Assembly (NCBI RefSeq): GCF_018131185.1
Contig: NZ_JAFCJE010000007.1
Coordinates: forward strand, 62,001-126,000
From: Bradyrhizobium diazoefficiens
GTDB lineage: Bacteria; Pseudomonadota; Alphaproteobacteria; Rhizobiales; Xanthobacteraceae
Reading direction: 5' to 3'
DNA length: 64,000 nt
The position numbers were made by a program, and so were the translations under genes. Numbering within the stretch: position 1 is the stretch's first letter; the number at the start of each line of letters is the position of its first letter. Positions 49,842 to 58,462 of the stretch are shown piece after piece. The notes beneath the pieces were generated by a model that was given only the letters and a program-made list of their open reading frames with translations, ran no database searches and was not told the origin of the DNA.

Positions 49842-51533
49842 ATGGCCAACGCCGCCAAGGTTCAAGTGACGGGCTCGCATGACGGCAACGCCGCGACGGC
49901 CCATGTCGATACGTTTGCGCAGCAGCATCTGCCGGCGCGCGAGCTCTGGCCCGAGTTCATCTTCACGCGGCCGGAGCTGAATTATCCACCGCGATTGAAC
50001 TGCGTCAGCTATTTCCTCGACCGCTGGGTCGAGCAGGGACTTGGCGATGCGCCTTGCGTCATCAGCCCCTCCGTCAGCTACACCTATCGCGAGCTGCAAG
50101 CCCTGGTGAACCGCATCGCCAACGTGCTGGTCGGCAAGCTCGGCCTTGTCCCCGGCGGTCGCGTGCTGCTGCGCTCTGCCAACAACCCCATGATGGTCGC
50201 GACCTATCTCGCGGTGATCAAGGCGGGCGGCATTGTGGTGGCGACGATGCCGCTGCTGCGCGCCAAGGAGCTGTCCTATCCGATCCAGAAGGCGGAGATT
50301 GCGCTGGCGCTATGCGACGGAAAGCTCTCCGAAGAGATGGAGAAGGCGAAAGCCGCCGCAATCGGTCTCAAGCAGGTGGTCTATTGGGGGAGCGGTCCGG
50401 GCACCACGCTCGAGGCGCTGATCGCCGATGCGAGCCCGGAGTTCAGGGCGGTCGATACCGCGTCCGACGACATCTGCCTGATCGCTTTCACGTCGGGCAC
50501 GACAGGCGATCCCAAGGGCACCATGCATTTCCACCGTGACATGCTCGCGGTCTGCGACGGCTATGCGCGCAATATCTTGCGGGCCGAGCAGAAGGATCGC
50601 TTCGTCGGCTCGGCGCCGCTCGCATTCACGTTCGGTTTCGGCGGCGTGCTGTTTCCGATGCATATCGGCGCTTCGTTCGTCGTGCTCGAGAAGACGACGC
50701 CGGACGACATGCTGGCGGCGATCGAGCAGTACAAGACCACGGTTTGCTTCACTGCGCCGACCGCATACCGGGCGATGATCGCCAAGCTTCCCGGCCGCGA
50801 CATCTCCTCGCTTCGCAAATGTGTTTCCGCAGGCGAGACCCTGCCCAAGCCGACCTTCGACGCGTGGCTCAAGGCTACCGGCATCAAGTTGATGGACGGT
50901 ATCGGCTCGACCGAGCTACTGCACATCTTCATCAGCGCGACCGAGGACGAGATCCGTCCCGGCGCCACGGGAAAGCCCGTTCCGGGCTATGAAGCCAAGA
51001 TCGTCGATGATGAGGGCCGTGACGTTCCGCCGGGAACCATGGGAAAGCTTGCGGTGCGCGGGCCGACCGGTTGCCGCTATCTCGCCGACGAGCGCCAGCG
51101 CAAATACGTCCAGAACGGCTGGAATATCACCGGCGACACCTACCTGATGGATAGCGACGGCTATTTCTGGTACCAGTCGCGCTCCGACGACATGATCGTG
51201 TCTGCCGGCTACAACATCGCCGGCACGGACGTCGAGGCGGCGCTTCTCACGCATCCGGCGGTCGCCGAGTGCGGTGTGGTCGGCGCCCCGGACGAGGCGC
51301 GCGGCATGATTGTGAAGGCCTATGTCATCGCCGCGCCCGGTGTGACGCCGGACGCCGCGCTGGTGACCGAGTTGCAGGAGCATGTCAAACGCGAGATCGC
51401 GCCCTACAAATATCCGCGCGCCATCGAGTTCGTGACGCAACTCCCGAAAACCGAGACCGGAAAATTGAAGCGCTTTGCCCTGCGGCAACTGGCGCAGGCC
51501 GCTGTGTCGTCTTCGGGTGTCGCGGCGGAATGA
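49842..51533 (+). CDS. Benzoate/2-aminobenzoate-CoA ligase
   Basis: The product has 563 residues; AAAGGAGCG precedes ATG 49842. FTSGTTGDPKGTMHFHRDML is the adenylation loop in the form seen in benzoate-CoA ligases, with SAPLAFTFGFGGVLFPMHIG, MDGIGSTELLHIFIS, GWNITGDTYLMDSDGYFWYQ and the catalytic Lys in LPKTETGKLKR. It makes an aryl-CoA, the entry step for the fused monooxygenase. The 40-residue N-terminal extension is slightly long for the family. Operator F is directly upstream. Confidence 0.88.
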   Translation: MANAAKVQVTGSHDGNAATAHVDTFAQQHLPARELWPEFIFTRPELNYPPRLNCVSYFLDRWVEQGLGDAPCVISPSVSYTYRELQALVNRIANVLVGKLGLVPGGRVLLRSANNPMMVATYLAVIKAGGIVVATMPLLRAKELSYPIQKAEIALALCDGKLSEEMEKAKAAAIGLKQVVYWGSGPGTTLEALIADASPEFRAVDTASDDICLIAFTSGTTGDPKGTMHFHRDMLAVCDGYARNILRAEQKDRFVGSAPLAFTFGFGGVLFPMHIGASFVVLEKTTPDDMLAAIEQYKTTVCFTAPTAYRAMIAKLPGRDISSLRKCVSAGETLPKPTFDAWLKATGIKLMDGIGSTELLHIFISATEDEIRPGATGKPVPGYEAKIVDDEGRDVPPGTMGKLAVRGPTGCRYLADERQRKYVQNGWNITGDTYLMDSDGYFWYQSRSDDMIVSAGYNIAGTDVEAALLTHPAVAECGVVGAPDEARGMIVKAYVIAAPGVTPDAALVTELQEHVKREIAPYKYPRAIEFVTQLPKTETGKLKRFALRQLAQAAVSSSGVAAE

Positions 51534-51552
51534 GAGGGATGGAGAATTGTCC

Positions 51553-52011
51553 GTGACGACGCCGAAAGGCCCGCAACTGGCGGCGCTACCGACCGCAGCC
51601 GAGAATGACGCCCGTCCGCGGGTGCAGGTGCTCCAGCCGTCGGGGTGGCCGATGCCGAAGGGCTATGCCAACGGCATGGCCGCCGAGGGGCGCATCGTCG
51701 TTAGCGGCGGCGTGATTGGCTGGGATGCCGATGAGCGCCTCGCCGATGGCTTCGTCGCGCAGGTGCATCAGACCTTGGGCAATATTGCCGCGATCCTTGC
51801 CGAGGCCGGAGCCCGGCCCGAGCATCTCGTGCGCCTGACCTGGTACGTCGTCGACATGGACGAGTACCTAGCCAATCTGAAGGAGCTGGGCAGGGTCTAC
51901 CGCGACATCTTCGGCGCGCACTATCCTGCGATGGCGCTGGTGCAGGTCGTTCGGCTTGTGGAGAAGGCGGCGCGCGTCGAAATCGAGGCCACCGCCGTCA
52001 TCCCTCGCTGA
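51553..52011 (+). CDS. Rid-family (RidA/YjgF-like) protein lacking the canonical arginine
   Basis: The product has 152 residues from GTG 51553 (GGAG 8 bases upstream). GYANGMAAEGRIVVSGGVIG, FVAQVHQTLGNIAAILAEAG, VRLTWYVVDMDEYLANLKEL and the C-terminal VRLVEKAARVEIEATAVIPR follow the family. At the position of the imine-deaminase Arg (P-A-R-S in RidA) this protein has P-A-M-A, so it should not be a standard imine hydrolase. It belongs with Rid subgroups in catabolic operons. It follows the CoA ligase by 19 bases and probably acts on, or binds, an enamine-like pathway intermediate. Confidence 0.85.
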   Translation: MTTPKGPQLAALPTAAENDARPRVQVLQPSGWPMPKGYANGMAAEGRIVVSGGVIGWDADERLADGFVAQVHQTLGNIAAILAEAGARPEHLVRLTWYVVDMDEYLANLKELGRVYRDIFGAHYPAMALVQVVRLVEKAARVEIEATAVIPR

Positions 52012-52021
52012 ACTCTGCTGC

Positions 52022-52066
52022 GATCAGTTTCGCCTTGATCAGCTCGCCTTCGATCAGCTCGCCTTG
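52022..52066. repeat. Three tandem 15-bp repeats at the 3' end of the CBS-BON gene
   Basis: GATCAGTTTCGCCTT, GATCAGCTCGCCTTC and GATCAGCTCGCCTTG follow each other directly. The CBS gene's stop codon lies in the third unit. A slippage product; no function is apparent. Confidence 0.6.
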
Positions 52067-52782
52067 GCGAGTTCGTTGTCTTCGGGCGAGTTCAGATAAA
52101 CGCCCGAAATGGTGTCGACCCAGCAGAGATGGTCGTGCACCTTCTTCACGCCAGGGACATTCTCCGCCGCGACGACGGCTGCCTGCCGAGCGCGTTCCTC
52201 GGTGATAACGCCGCTGAGGTGAACGATGCCGTTGCGGACGATGACGTTCAGCCCGAATGGGCACCAATCCTTCTTCTCCATGGTATCCATGATACGGCTG
52301 CGAATGTGGTCGTCGTCCGCCGTCGGATCCGGCACCTCGCGTGCGAGCTCCGCCACCGCCTGAAGCAGATTGGCGCGAGAGACAATCCCGACAACCTTGT
52401 CGCCCCGCACCACCGGAAGCCGCTTGACGTTGTTCCGCTCCATGAGCTCGACGATCTCCGCAAGCGCCGTATCCTCGGTGATGGTCACGACCGATTCTGT
52501 CATCACCTCCGAGACTTTGCGGCCGTGCTCGTGGACGAAGTCGCTGGCCGATTTGTCCGGGCCGAGGATGAACCTCAGCCAGCGACCGCGCTTGCGCCCG
52601 GTGCCGATTTCGCTGCGGCGGATGAAATCTCCCTCGGAGACGACGCCGACCAGCTTGCCGGCATCGTCGACCACCGTGAGACCGCTGACGTGCCGTTTCA
52701 GCATGATATTTGCCGCCTCGACGATGCTGGTGTCGGGGGTAACCGAGATGACCGACCGGGTCATGATCTGGTGGGCGCGCAT
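52054..52782 (-). CDS. Two CBS domains plus BON domain protein
   Basis: The product has 242 residues from ATG 52782 (GGAG upstream), not the longer frame to 52860 that would overlap the TTGA-N6-TCAA box. CBS1 lies at residues 6-62 (IMTRSVISVTPDTSIVEAAN), CBS2 at about 92-150 (VMTESVVTITEDTALAEIVE), and BON at about 165-232 (NVIVRNGIVHLSGVITEERA). CBS pairs sense adenine nucleotides and BON domains bind membranes or partners. Similar genes belong to low-oxygen regulons. A TTGA-N6-TCAA box lies 65 bases upstream. Confidence 0.88.
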   Translation of the reverse strand: MRAHQIMTRSVISVTPDTSIVEAANIMLKRHVSGLTVVDDAGKLVGVVSEGDFIRRSEIGTGRKRGRWLRFILGPDKSASDFVHEHGRKVSEVMTESVVTITEDTALAEIVELMERNNVKRLPVVRGDKVVGIVSRANLLQAVAELAREVPDPTADDDHIRSRIMDTMEKKDWCPFGLNVIVRNGIVHLSGVITEERARQAAVVAAENVPGVKKVHDHLCWVDTISGVYLNSPEDNELAKAS

Positions 52783-52846
52783 GGACAACTCCGCTGGCTT
52801 GTCGAATTTCGATGCGCGAAAACTAGCTGGAGCATCCGGGCGCGGT

Positions 52847-52860
52847 TTGACGCAGGTCAA
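52847..52860. promoter_or_regulatory. FNR/FixK-type box 1
   Basis: TTGACGCAGGTCAA, a perfect TTGAC-N4-GTCAA palindrome, 65 bases upstream of the CBS-BON start. Confidence 0.75.
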
Positions 52861-52911
52861 TCGGACGAAGCCCGCCCATCCTGATTAAGCAACTGCGACA
52901 AGCGCCCGGAT

Positions 52912-52925
52912 TTGATGCAGCTCAA
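52912..52925. promoter_or_regulatory. FNR/FixK-type box 2
   Basis: TTGATGCAGCTCAA, 65 bases upstream of the PHA synthase start. The divergent pair of boxes sits symmetrically, one per gene. Confidence 0.7.
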
Positions 52926-52989
52926 CCCCGATGCGAAGCGGGGCCATATCCTGTGGAATTAGAACAGAGCCGACAGGAAGCATTCAGCT

Positions 52990-54843
52990 ATGAGCGTCGT
53001 CCAGATATTTCCCCGGACCGAAGAAACGGCGGCGCAGGCTCTCTCCGTCGATCCCGCCGCGGGTCGCGCAGTCTCGACCGTGAGCCCCGAAAAGCTTGCA
53101 GGAATGGCGGCCGCCGCCGATCCTCTGTCTGCGTCAGAGCCATACCCTCTCGACCGTGCGTTCCATGCGATGCTGGCGCGGGTCACCGGCGGAATTTCGC
53201 CGCTTGCCCTGTCGCTCGCCTGGCTCGATTGGGGGGCGCATCTCGCTGCGGCGCCACAACGTCAGATGGAGATTTTCCGCAACGCTGTGCGCGACACCGG
53301 CAGGCTCGTGGAAGCGGTCGCGCACACGGCGTCACCGGGACAGAAGCCGTGGTCGGTGATCCAGCCGCAGGGCCGGGATCGCCGCTTCAGTGGACCGCAA
53401 TGGGAGGTCCCACCGTTCAATCTGCTGGCTCAGGCATTTCTGCTCGGAGAGCGCTGGTGGCGCGATGCCGCGATCGGCGTGCGAGGCGTCTCGCACACCA
53501 ACGAAGCCATCGTGGAGTTCTCGATGCGGCAGATGCTCGACATGCTGGCGCCGTCGAATTTCGCGGCGACCAATCCGAAGGTGCTGGAGAAGGCGTTCCA
53601 GAGTGGCGGCGAAAATTTCGTCTTCGGATGGCAGAATTGGTGCAGCGACCTGATGCGCCTGCTCTCCAACGCGAGGTTGGCGGATGACGCGCAGTTTGTG
53701 GTCGGCAAGACGGTGGCCGCCTCGCCCGGCAAGGTCGTCTACCGCAACGAACTGATCGAGCTGATTCAGTACTCTCCGACCACCGCGCAGGTCCGACCCG
53801 AGCCGATCCTGATCGTGCCGGCCTGGATCATGAAATACTACATCCTCGATCTTTCGCCGCAGAACTCGCTGGTCGGATATCTGACCAGTCAAGGTTTCAC
53901 CGTGTTTGCGATCTCCTGGCGCAATCCGGATGCGAGGGATCGTGATCTCGCCTTCGACGATTATCGCAGGCTGGGCGTCATGGCGGCGCTGGACATGATC
54001 GGCCTGGTCATGCCGGGGCGGAAGATCCATGCGCTCGGCTATTGTCTGGGTGGCACATTGCTGTCGATCGCCGCCGCTGCAATGGAGCGTGACGGCGATA
54101 ACCGCCTCGGTACCGTCACTCTCCTTGCCGCCCAGACTGACTTCACCGAGGCGGGAGAGCTGACGCTCTTCATCAACGAGAGCCAGGTCGCTTTTCTCGA
54201 AGACATGATGTGGCAGCATGGCTATCTCGACACGACGCAGATGGCCGGCGCCTTCCAGCTGCTGCGCTCCAACGAGTTGATCTGGTCGCGTCTGTCACAC
54301 GACTATCTGATGGGCGAGGGCGCGCCACCGAGCGATCTGATGGCATGGAACGCGGACGCAACGCGGCTGCCCTATCGCATGCACTCGGAATATCTACGAA
54401 AACTGTTCCTCGACAACGATCTCGCCGGGGGGCGATATCAGGTCGGAGGCAGGAGCATTTCGCTCTCCGATATTCACGCTCCGATGTTCGTGGTCGGCAC
54501 GCTCGCCGATCACGTGGCGCCATGGCGATCCGTCTACAAGATCCACTATCAGGTCGATGCAGACGTGACGTTCCTGTTGACCAGCGGCGGTCACAATGCC
54601 GGTGTGGTTGCGCCTCCCGAGGAGCCCGGCCATAGCTATCAGGTGCTGACCAAAGCCGCTGATGCGCCCTATGTCGGCGCGGAGGAATGGCTGAAGCTGG
54701 CCCCGCACGTTGAAGGGTCGTGGTGGCCGGAATGGGCCAAATGGCTGGCGGCGCGGTCCGGCGCGCCCTGCGATCCACCGCAGATCGGGCTTGGAGATGC
54801 GCTCGGCCTCCCGGATGCGCCGGGAGACTACGTTCACACCTAG
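52990..54843 (+). CDS. phaC: Poly(3-hydroxyalkanoate) synthase (PhaC-type)
   Basis: The product has 617 residues with AGGAAG before ATG 52990. The lipase-like box GYCLGG has the nucleophile Cys352; Asp507 (GTLADHVAPW) and His535 (SGGHNAGVV) complete the triad. PPFNLLAQAFLLGERWW and VPAWIMKYYILDLSPQNSLV are typical synthase blocks. It polymerises 3-hydroxyacyl-CoA into storage granules. A low-oxygen type box precedes it, consistent with using PHA as an electron sink. It is probably an additional paralogue, as phaA/phaB are not adjacent. Its stop shares CTAG with the convergent CHAD gene. Confidence 0.9.
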   Translation: MSVVQIFPRTEETAAQALSVDPAAGRAVSTVSPEKLAGMAAAADPLSASEPYPLDRAFHAMLARVTGGISPLALSLAWLDWGAHLAAAPQRQMEIFRNAVRDTGRLVEAVAHTASPGQKPWSVIQPQGRDRRFSGPQWEVPPFNLLAQAFLLGERWWRDAAIGVRGVSHTNEAIVEFSMRQMLDMLAPSNFAATNPKVLEKAFQSGGENFVFGWQNWCSDLMRLLSNARLADDAQFVVGKTVAASPGKVVYRNELIELIQYSPTTAQVRPEPILIVPAWIMKYYILDLSPQNSLVGYLTSQGFTVFAISWRNPDARDRDLAFDDYRRLGVMAALDMIGLVMPGRKIHALGYCLGGTLLSIAAAAMERDGDNRLGTVTLLAAQTDFTEAGELTLFINESQVAFLEDMMWQHGYLDTTQMAGAFQLLRSNELIWSRLSHDYLMGEGAPPSDLMAWNADATRLPYRMHSEYLRKLFLDNDLAGGRYQVGGRSISLSDIHAPMFVVGTLADHVAPWRSVYKIHYQVDADVTFLLTSGGHNAGVVAPPEEPGHSYQVLTKAADAPYVGAEEWLKLAPHVEGSWWPEWAKWLAARSGAPCDPPQIGLGDALGLPDAPGDYVHT

Positions 54844-55814
54844 ACCTCCGGCTCGGAGCTCGGCGCGAGCTCCGAGGAGCGGAAGGGCTTGGTCTTGTTC
54901 AGTTTCCGATAGGCCGCCGACGCCGTCCGCAACAGCTTCTTTTCCCGCTTGCGATTGAGGAAGCGATTGCTCGCATCGAGGCCGGCGCCGTTCAACGACG
55001 CCGCCAGCGTTTGTCCCCGCGCATCGTCGTTCAATTGTCCGAGCGATCGTTGCGCCTTGCGCAACTTCTTGAGGATGGACTTCTGTTTCGTCAGCGATTC
55101 TCCGGCGAACAGGTCCTGGAGCGACTCGATCGAATAGGTCATCCGCTTGTTGAGAAGGCGTAGTTTGTGGCGTTTTTCGACGTCGAGCTTGCGGAGCTTT
55201 CGCGCTTTCTTGAGCAGCGTCGTTTCCCATTCGGTCAGCCGCTCCGTCGCATGGTCAGCGAGCGTGCAACGGCGCAATCGGATGGCTTCCTTGCTGCGCC
55301 GGGTCGACCAGGGGCCTCTCTCGATCCAGGTCGAGGTCTGCTCGACAAGGCGGCGATAGCGCGCGGATTGCAACGCGCGCGCCAGCTGGCGGTGGCTCTC
55401 GGCGCGCTTTTCGTCCCAGTGCTGAAGCTCGGCAATCACGGCAAGCTCGTCGCCACTCTCAGCGACGACCCGCTCGATCGCCACGTCGAGGTCCCGCACC
55501 ATGCCGAGCTGGCCGTTGAGCCATTTCAGTTCGGCCCAGACATTCGGGCGCACAGCGTCGTCGACCATCGGGGAGAAGAAGCGGATGGCGGTGCGCAGGT
55601 GTGTCAATGCGATTCGGATCTGGTGCAGCGCGTCGGGATCGCCGCGGCAGGTGCCGTCATGCTGGGCGAGGACGGCGTCGAGGTGACGGCGCGCGATGAT
55701 CCGGAAGGCGGTGTCGCAGGCCATGCCGGGGCTGAGGCGCGTGGGCAGGGCATTGCGCCGCGTCGCCGGCTTGGCATGCTTGGCCGCCGTCGAGCTTTTG
55801 GTGGGTCGCGACAT
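54840..55814 (-). CDS. CHAD-domain protein
   Basis: The product has 324 residues from ATG 55814 (TTG 55829 possible). CHAD (conserved histidine alpha-helical domain) features: DALHQIRIALTHLRTAIRFF near residue 65, WLNGQLGMVRDLDVAI, and a basic helical second half (KKARKLRKLDVEKRHKLRLL). CHAD proteins bind polyphosphate and can localise to polyphosphate or PHA granules. It is downstream of the phosphotransferase/kinase gene by 25 bases and convergent with the PHA synthase, which fits storage-granule biology. Confidence 0.88.
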   Translation of the reverse strand: MSRPTKSSTAAKHAKPATRRNALPTRLSPGMACDTAFRIIARRHLDAVLAQHDGTCRGDPDALHQIRIALTHLRTAIRFFSPMVDDAVRPNVWAELKWLNGQLGMVRDLDVAIERVVAESGDELAVIAELQHWDEKRAESHRQLARALQSARYRRLVEQTSTWIERGPWSTRRSKEAIRLRRCTLADHATERLTEWETTLLKKARKLRKLDVEKRHKLRLLNKRMTYSIESLQDLFAGESLTKQKSILKKLRKAQRSLGQLNDDARGQTLAASLNGAGLDASNRFLNRKREKKLLRTASAAYRKLNKTKPFRSSELAPSSEPEV

Positions 55815-55839
55815 CCTTGCCCGCGTCAATCAGCTTGCC

Positions 55840-57372
55840 CTATTGCCCCTCAGCGATCGCGTCCCGGCAGCTCTGGAGCGTTTGCTCTTGTGTCCCGGAT
55901 GCATCGATGGTCGCCCAGCCAACATGGCCGATACTATATTGCTCCTGCAGCGCGGCAACCTCTTCCGTGGCGTCGGATGCGTCTCCCCGGCGGCGTCCGA
56001 TCCGCATCTGCCGGGTCGCGAGATCGGCAACGAGGAACAGGCCGTTCAGCGGCACGTTGCGCTCGCGTGCCAGCGCGGCGATCACGTCCCGTTCGTCCTC
56101 GCGGGCGAACACGCCGTCGATTATCGCCGAATGGCCTTGCGCCAGCACCCTCCGGGCGCGCTGAGCCAGCGCATCGTAGACGCGCGCCGCGTGTTCCGGC
56201 GTGTAAGCGGACGGCGGCAGGCGGTGCGTATCCTCGACCCCGAACATCTGCTTGCGCACGAGATCGCTGCGAAGCACGACGGCCCCGGGGGGCGGTGCGA
56301 CGACGGGTGCGAGCGCTTGCGCCAGAACCGTCTTGCCGGTGCCCGACAGGCCGCCGACCGCAATCAGGCGCGGTGCGGCGGGATGGATCAGCGCCCCCGC
56401 GAGGTCAAAATAGCGTCTTGCCTCGCCAAGGATGCCGGGGTCATCGGGATGCGCGGGCTTCAGCCGCGCCAGGGCCACTTGTGCGCGGATCGCTGCCCGG
56501 ACGGACATGAAAAGCGGCAGGGCCGAGAGCGCATCGAGATTGTCGGCCGGCGTCGCTGCGAGATAGCGGTTCAGGACGATGTTGGCCGCATCTGGCTGAT
56601 CGTGGTGCAGCAGGTCCATCAGCGTGAATGCGAGATCGTAGAGCACGTCGACGGTTGCCATCTGCACATCGAACTCGATGGCGTCGAACAGCACGGGCCG
56701 GTCCTCGATCAGAACGATGTTTGCGAGATGCAGATCGCCATGGCAGCGGCGCACGAAGCCCTTCCGGCCGCGCTCCTCGAGCAGGGGACGAACGCGCAGA
56801 AATGCCTCGTGCGAGGCCTTGCCGAGCTTTTCGATGTCCCCCGCGTCGAAATGGCCGCCGGCTCGCAGGCCGTGACTGTTGCCGTCGATCAGGGCCGGGA
56901 TGGAGGAGATCCATGCCTCGCTCCCGGCGCGGGCCGCCGCGGCGTGCGAATCTACGATCGCGTCAGCAGCGGCCGAGGCAAGAGCGGCATCCAGCGGGCC
57001 AGCCCTTGCCAGATGATCCAGCGTGCGGTTTTCGTCGAAGCGCGACATGTCGACCGCATACTCGACCGGACGGCCGGGGCCGTCGACCTTGAACGATCCG
57101 TCCGGCTCCTCGGTGATCGCGACGACGCGATGGTATATCTGCGGCGCCAGCGGCCGGTTGATCCGGATCTCCTCTTCGCAGGCTGCCTTCCGCTTCTCGA
57201 GCGTCGAATAATCGAGGAACGGAAACTGCACGGCGCGCTTGATCTTCAGCGCACGCCTGCCGTCGAGAAAGACCGAAGCCGCATGCGTGTCGATCCGCTT
57301 GACGTTCGGATGCTCAGCGGAATTGGTGAGCGCCACGAAGATCCGGTCCTGGGTCGCAGAATCGTCTGTCAT
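55840..57372 (-). CDS. Fusion of aminoglycoside phosphotransferase-like domain and AAA/P-loop kinase
   Basis: The product has 510 residues from ATG 57372 (GTG 57381 possible). Residues 1-320 are a phosphotransferase-like domain with RRCHGDLHLANIVLIED (Brenner motif) and LFDAIEFD (metal Asp). Residues 335-510 are a P-loop kinase with Walker A GGLSGTGKT and RSDLVRKQMFG, as in gluconate or zeta-toxin-like kinases. The substrate is unknown. It lies in operon with CHAD, and a low-oxygen type box is 126 bases upstream. A small-molecule phosphorylation role is inferred. Confidence 0.85.
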   Translation of the reverse strand: MTDDSATQDRIFVALTNSAEHPNVKRIDTHAASVFLDGRRALKIKRAVQFPFLDYSTLEKRKAACEEEIRINRPLAPQIYHRVVAITEEPDGSFKVDGPGRPVEYAVDMSRFDENRTLDHLARAGPLDAALASAAADAIVDSHAAAARAGSEAWISSIPALIDGNSHGLRAGGHFDAGDIEKLGKASHEAFLRVRPLLEERGRKGFVRRCHGDLHLANIVLIEDRPVLFDAIEFDVQMATVDVLYDLAFTLMDLLHHDQPDAANIVLNRYLAATPADNLDALSALPLFMSVRAAIRAQVALARLKPAHPDDPGILGEARRYFDLAGALIHPAAPRLIAVGGLSGTGKTVLAQALAPVVAPPPGAVVLRSDLVRKQMFGVEDTHRLPPSAYTPEHAARVYDALAQRARRVLAQGHSAIIDGVFAREDERDVIAALARERNVPLNGLFLVADLATRQMRIGRRRGDASDATEEVAALQEQYSIGHVGWATIDASGTQEQTLQSCRDAIAEGQ

Positions 57373-57497
57373 GTCTGGCACATCCAGATGCGTCGGGAGG
57401 CGGTCCGCCCGACGATCAAATCCCTACGAGCGGATCGCGGCCAGTCCTTGACGTCGATCAACGCCCGCCGCGAACCACCGGACCGAGTTCCCTTGGC

Positions 57498-57511
57498 TTG
57501 ACGAGGATCAA
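57498..57511. promoter_or_regulatory. FNR/FixK-type box 3
   Basis: TTGACGAGGATCAA between the divergent kinase (minus) and universal stress (plus) genes, 48 bases upstream of the latter. Confidence 0.72.
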
Positions 57512-57558
57512 GCGTCTCGATGAAAGCCGGCTTATTGTGGCGGGCCAAGGAGAATCCG

Positions 57559-58398
57559 ATGCCCATCAAGGATGTCTTTCTGCCGCTTGTCGGTCAGCCG
57601 CGCGGGCCATCCTTGGCTGCGATAGAGAAGTGCGTGGCCGTCGCCGCCGACCTCGGTGCCAGGATCACCGCGCTGGCGCTTGAGGAAGAGGTTGACGAGC
57701 GGCCGAAGGTGATGCTGCCCTACGATCGCGAGGCCGCGGAGGCCGGCATTTCGCGCGAGGCGAGCGACGCGCAACGGCTCCTGAACACATTCACCAATGC
57801 GGCGTCCTGCGCCAATATTCGCGCCCGGAGCCGAACGGGCAAGGCGCCGGCGGACCAGATTCCGGCGATCCTGGCGGAACACGCCCGTTTCAGCGATCTC
57901 ACACTGGTTCCGGTGAAGCCGCACGACAGTCGAACGGAGACCATTGTCGAAACCTTCCTGTTCGAATCCGGCCGACCGCTTCTGCTCTGTCCGGAACATC
58001 ACGCGGACGAACTTCGGCCGGAATTCGAGAACGTCATGATCGCCTGGGATCACTCCGCACGTGCGGCGCGGGCGGTCGGCGATGCACTGCCGCTCCTGCA
58101 GGTGGCCGCCTCGGTCCGCGTGGTGACGGTTACGGATGACAAGACCGAAGCGGTCGTGCAATCCGGAGCCGCTCTCGTCGATCATCTGAGGGAACACGGC
58201 GTCCACGCCTCCTTCGAAACGGCTAGAGGCAGCGGCAGGTCGATCGGCAAGATCTTGGGAAACTGGGCGAATTCCCATGGAATGGATGCGATCGTGATGG
58301 GCGCCTATCATCATTCGCGCTTGAACGAGATCGTGTGGGGCGGTGTGACAAAGACCGTCATTGGCCAGCCACCATGCTGGGTTATGATCTCACACTAG
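57559..58398 (+). CDS. Universal stress protein, tandem UspA domains
   Basis: The product has 279 residues; AAGGAGA lies 5 bases before ATG 57559. The first domain (1-150) is divergent and lacks the clear ATP motif. The second (165-279) has VMIAWDHSARAARAVGDALP at its start and DAIVMGAYHHSRLNEIVWGG near the end, resembling G-x2-G-x9-G-S/T with HSRLNE in place. Double-domain Usp proteins respond to oxygen limitation and stress. It probably forms a unit with the acyl-CoA ligase/GNAT gene 64 bases downstream. Confidence 0.87.
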   Translation: MPIKDVFLPLVGQPRGPSLAAIEKCVAVAADLGARITALALEEEVDERPKVMLPYDREAAEAGISREASDAQRLLNTFTNAASCANIRARSRTGKAPADQIPAILAEHARFSDLTLVPVKPHDSRTETIVETFLFESGRPLLLCPEHHADELRPEFENVMIAWDHSARAARAVGDALPLLQVAASVRVVTVTDDKTEAVVQSGAALVDHLREHGVHASFETARGSGRSIGKILGNWANSHGMDAIVMGAYHHSRLNEIVWGGVTKTVIGQPPCWVMISH

Positions 58399-58462
58399 GC
58401 TCGTTATTCTCCAGCCTGATCGTCAACCATCGAACCGTCGCTGACCGGGCTCGCTTGCTTTC

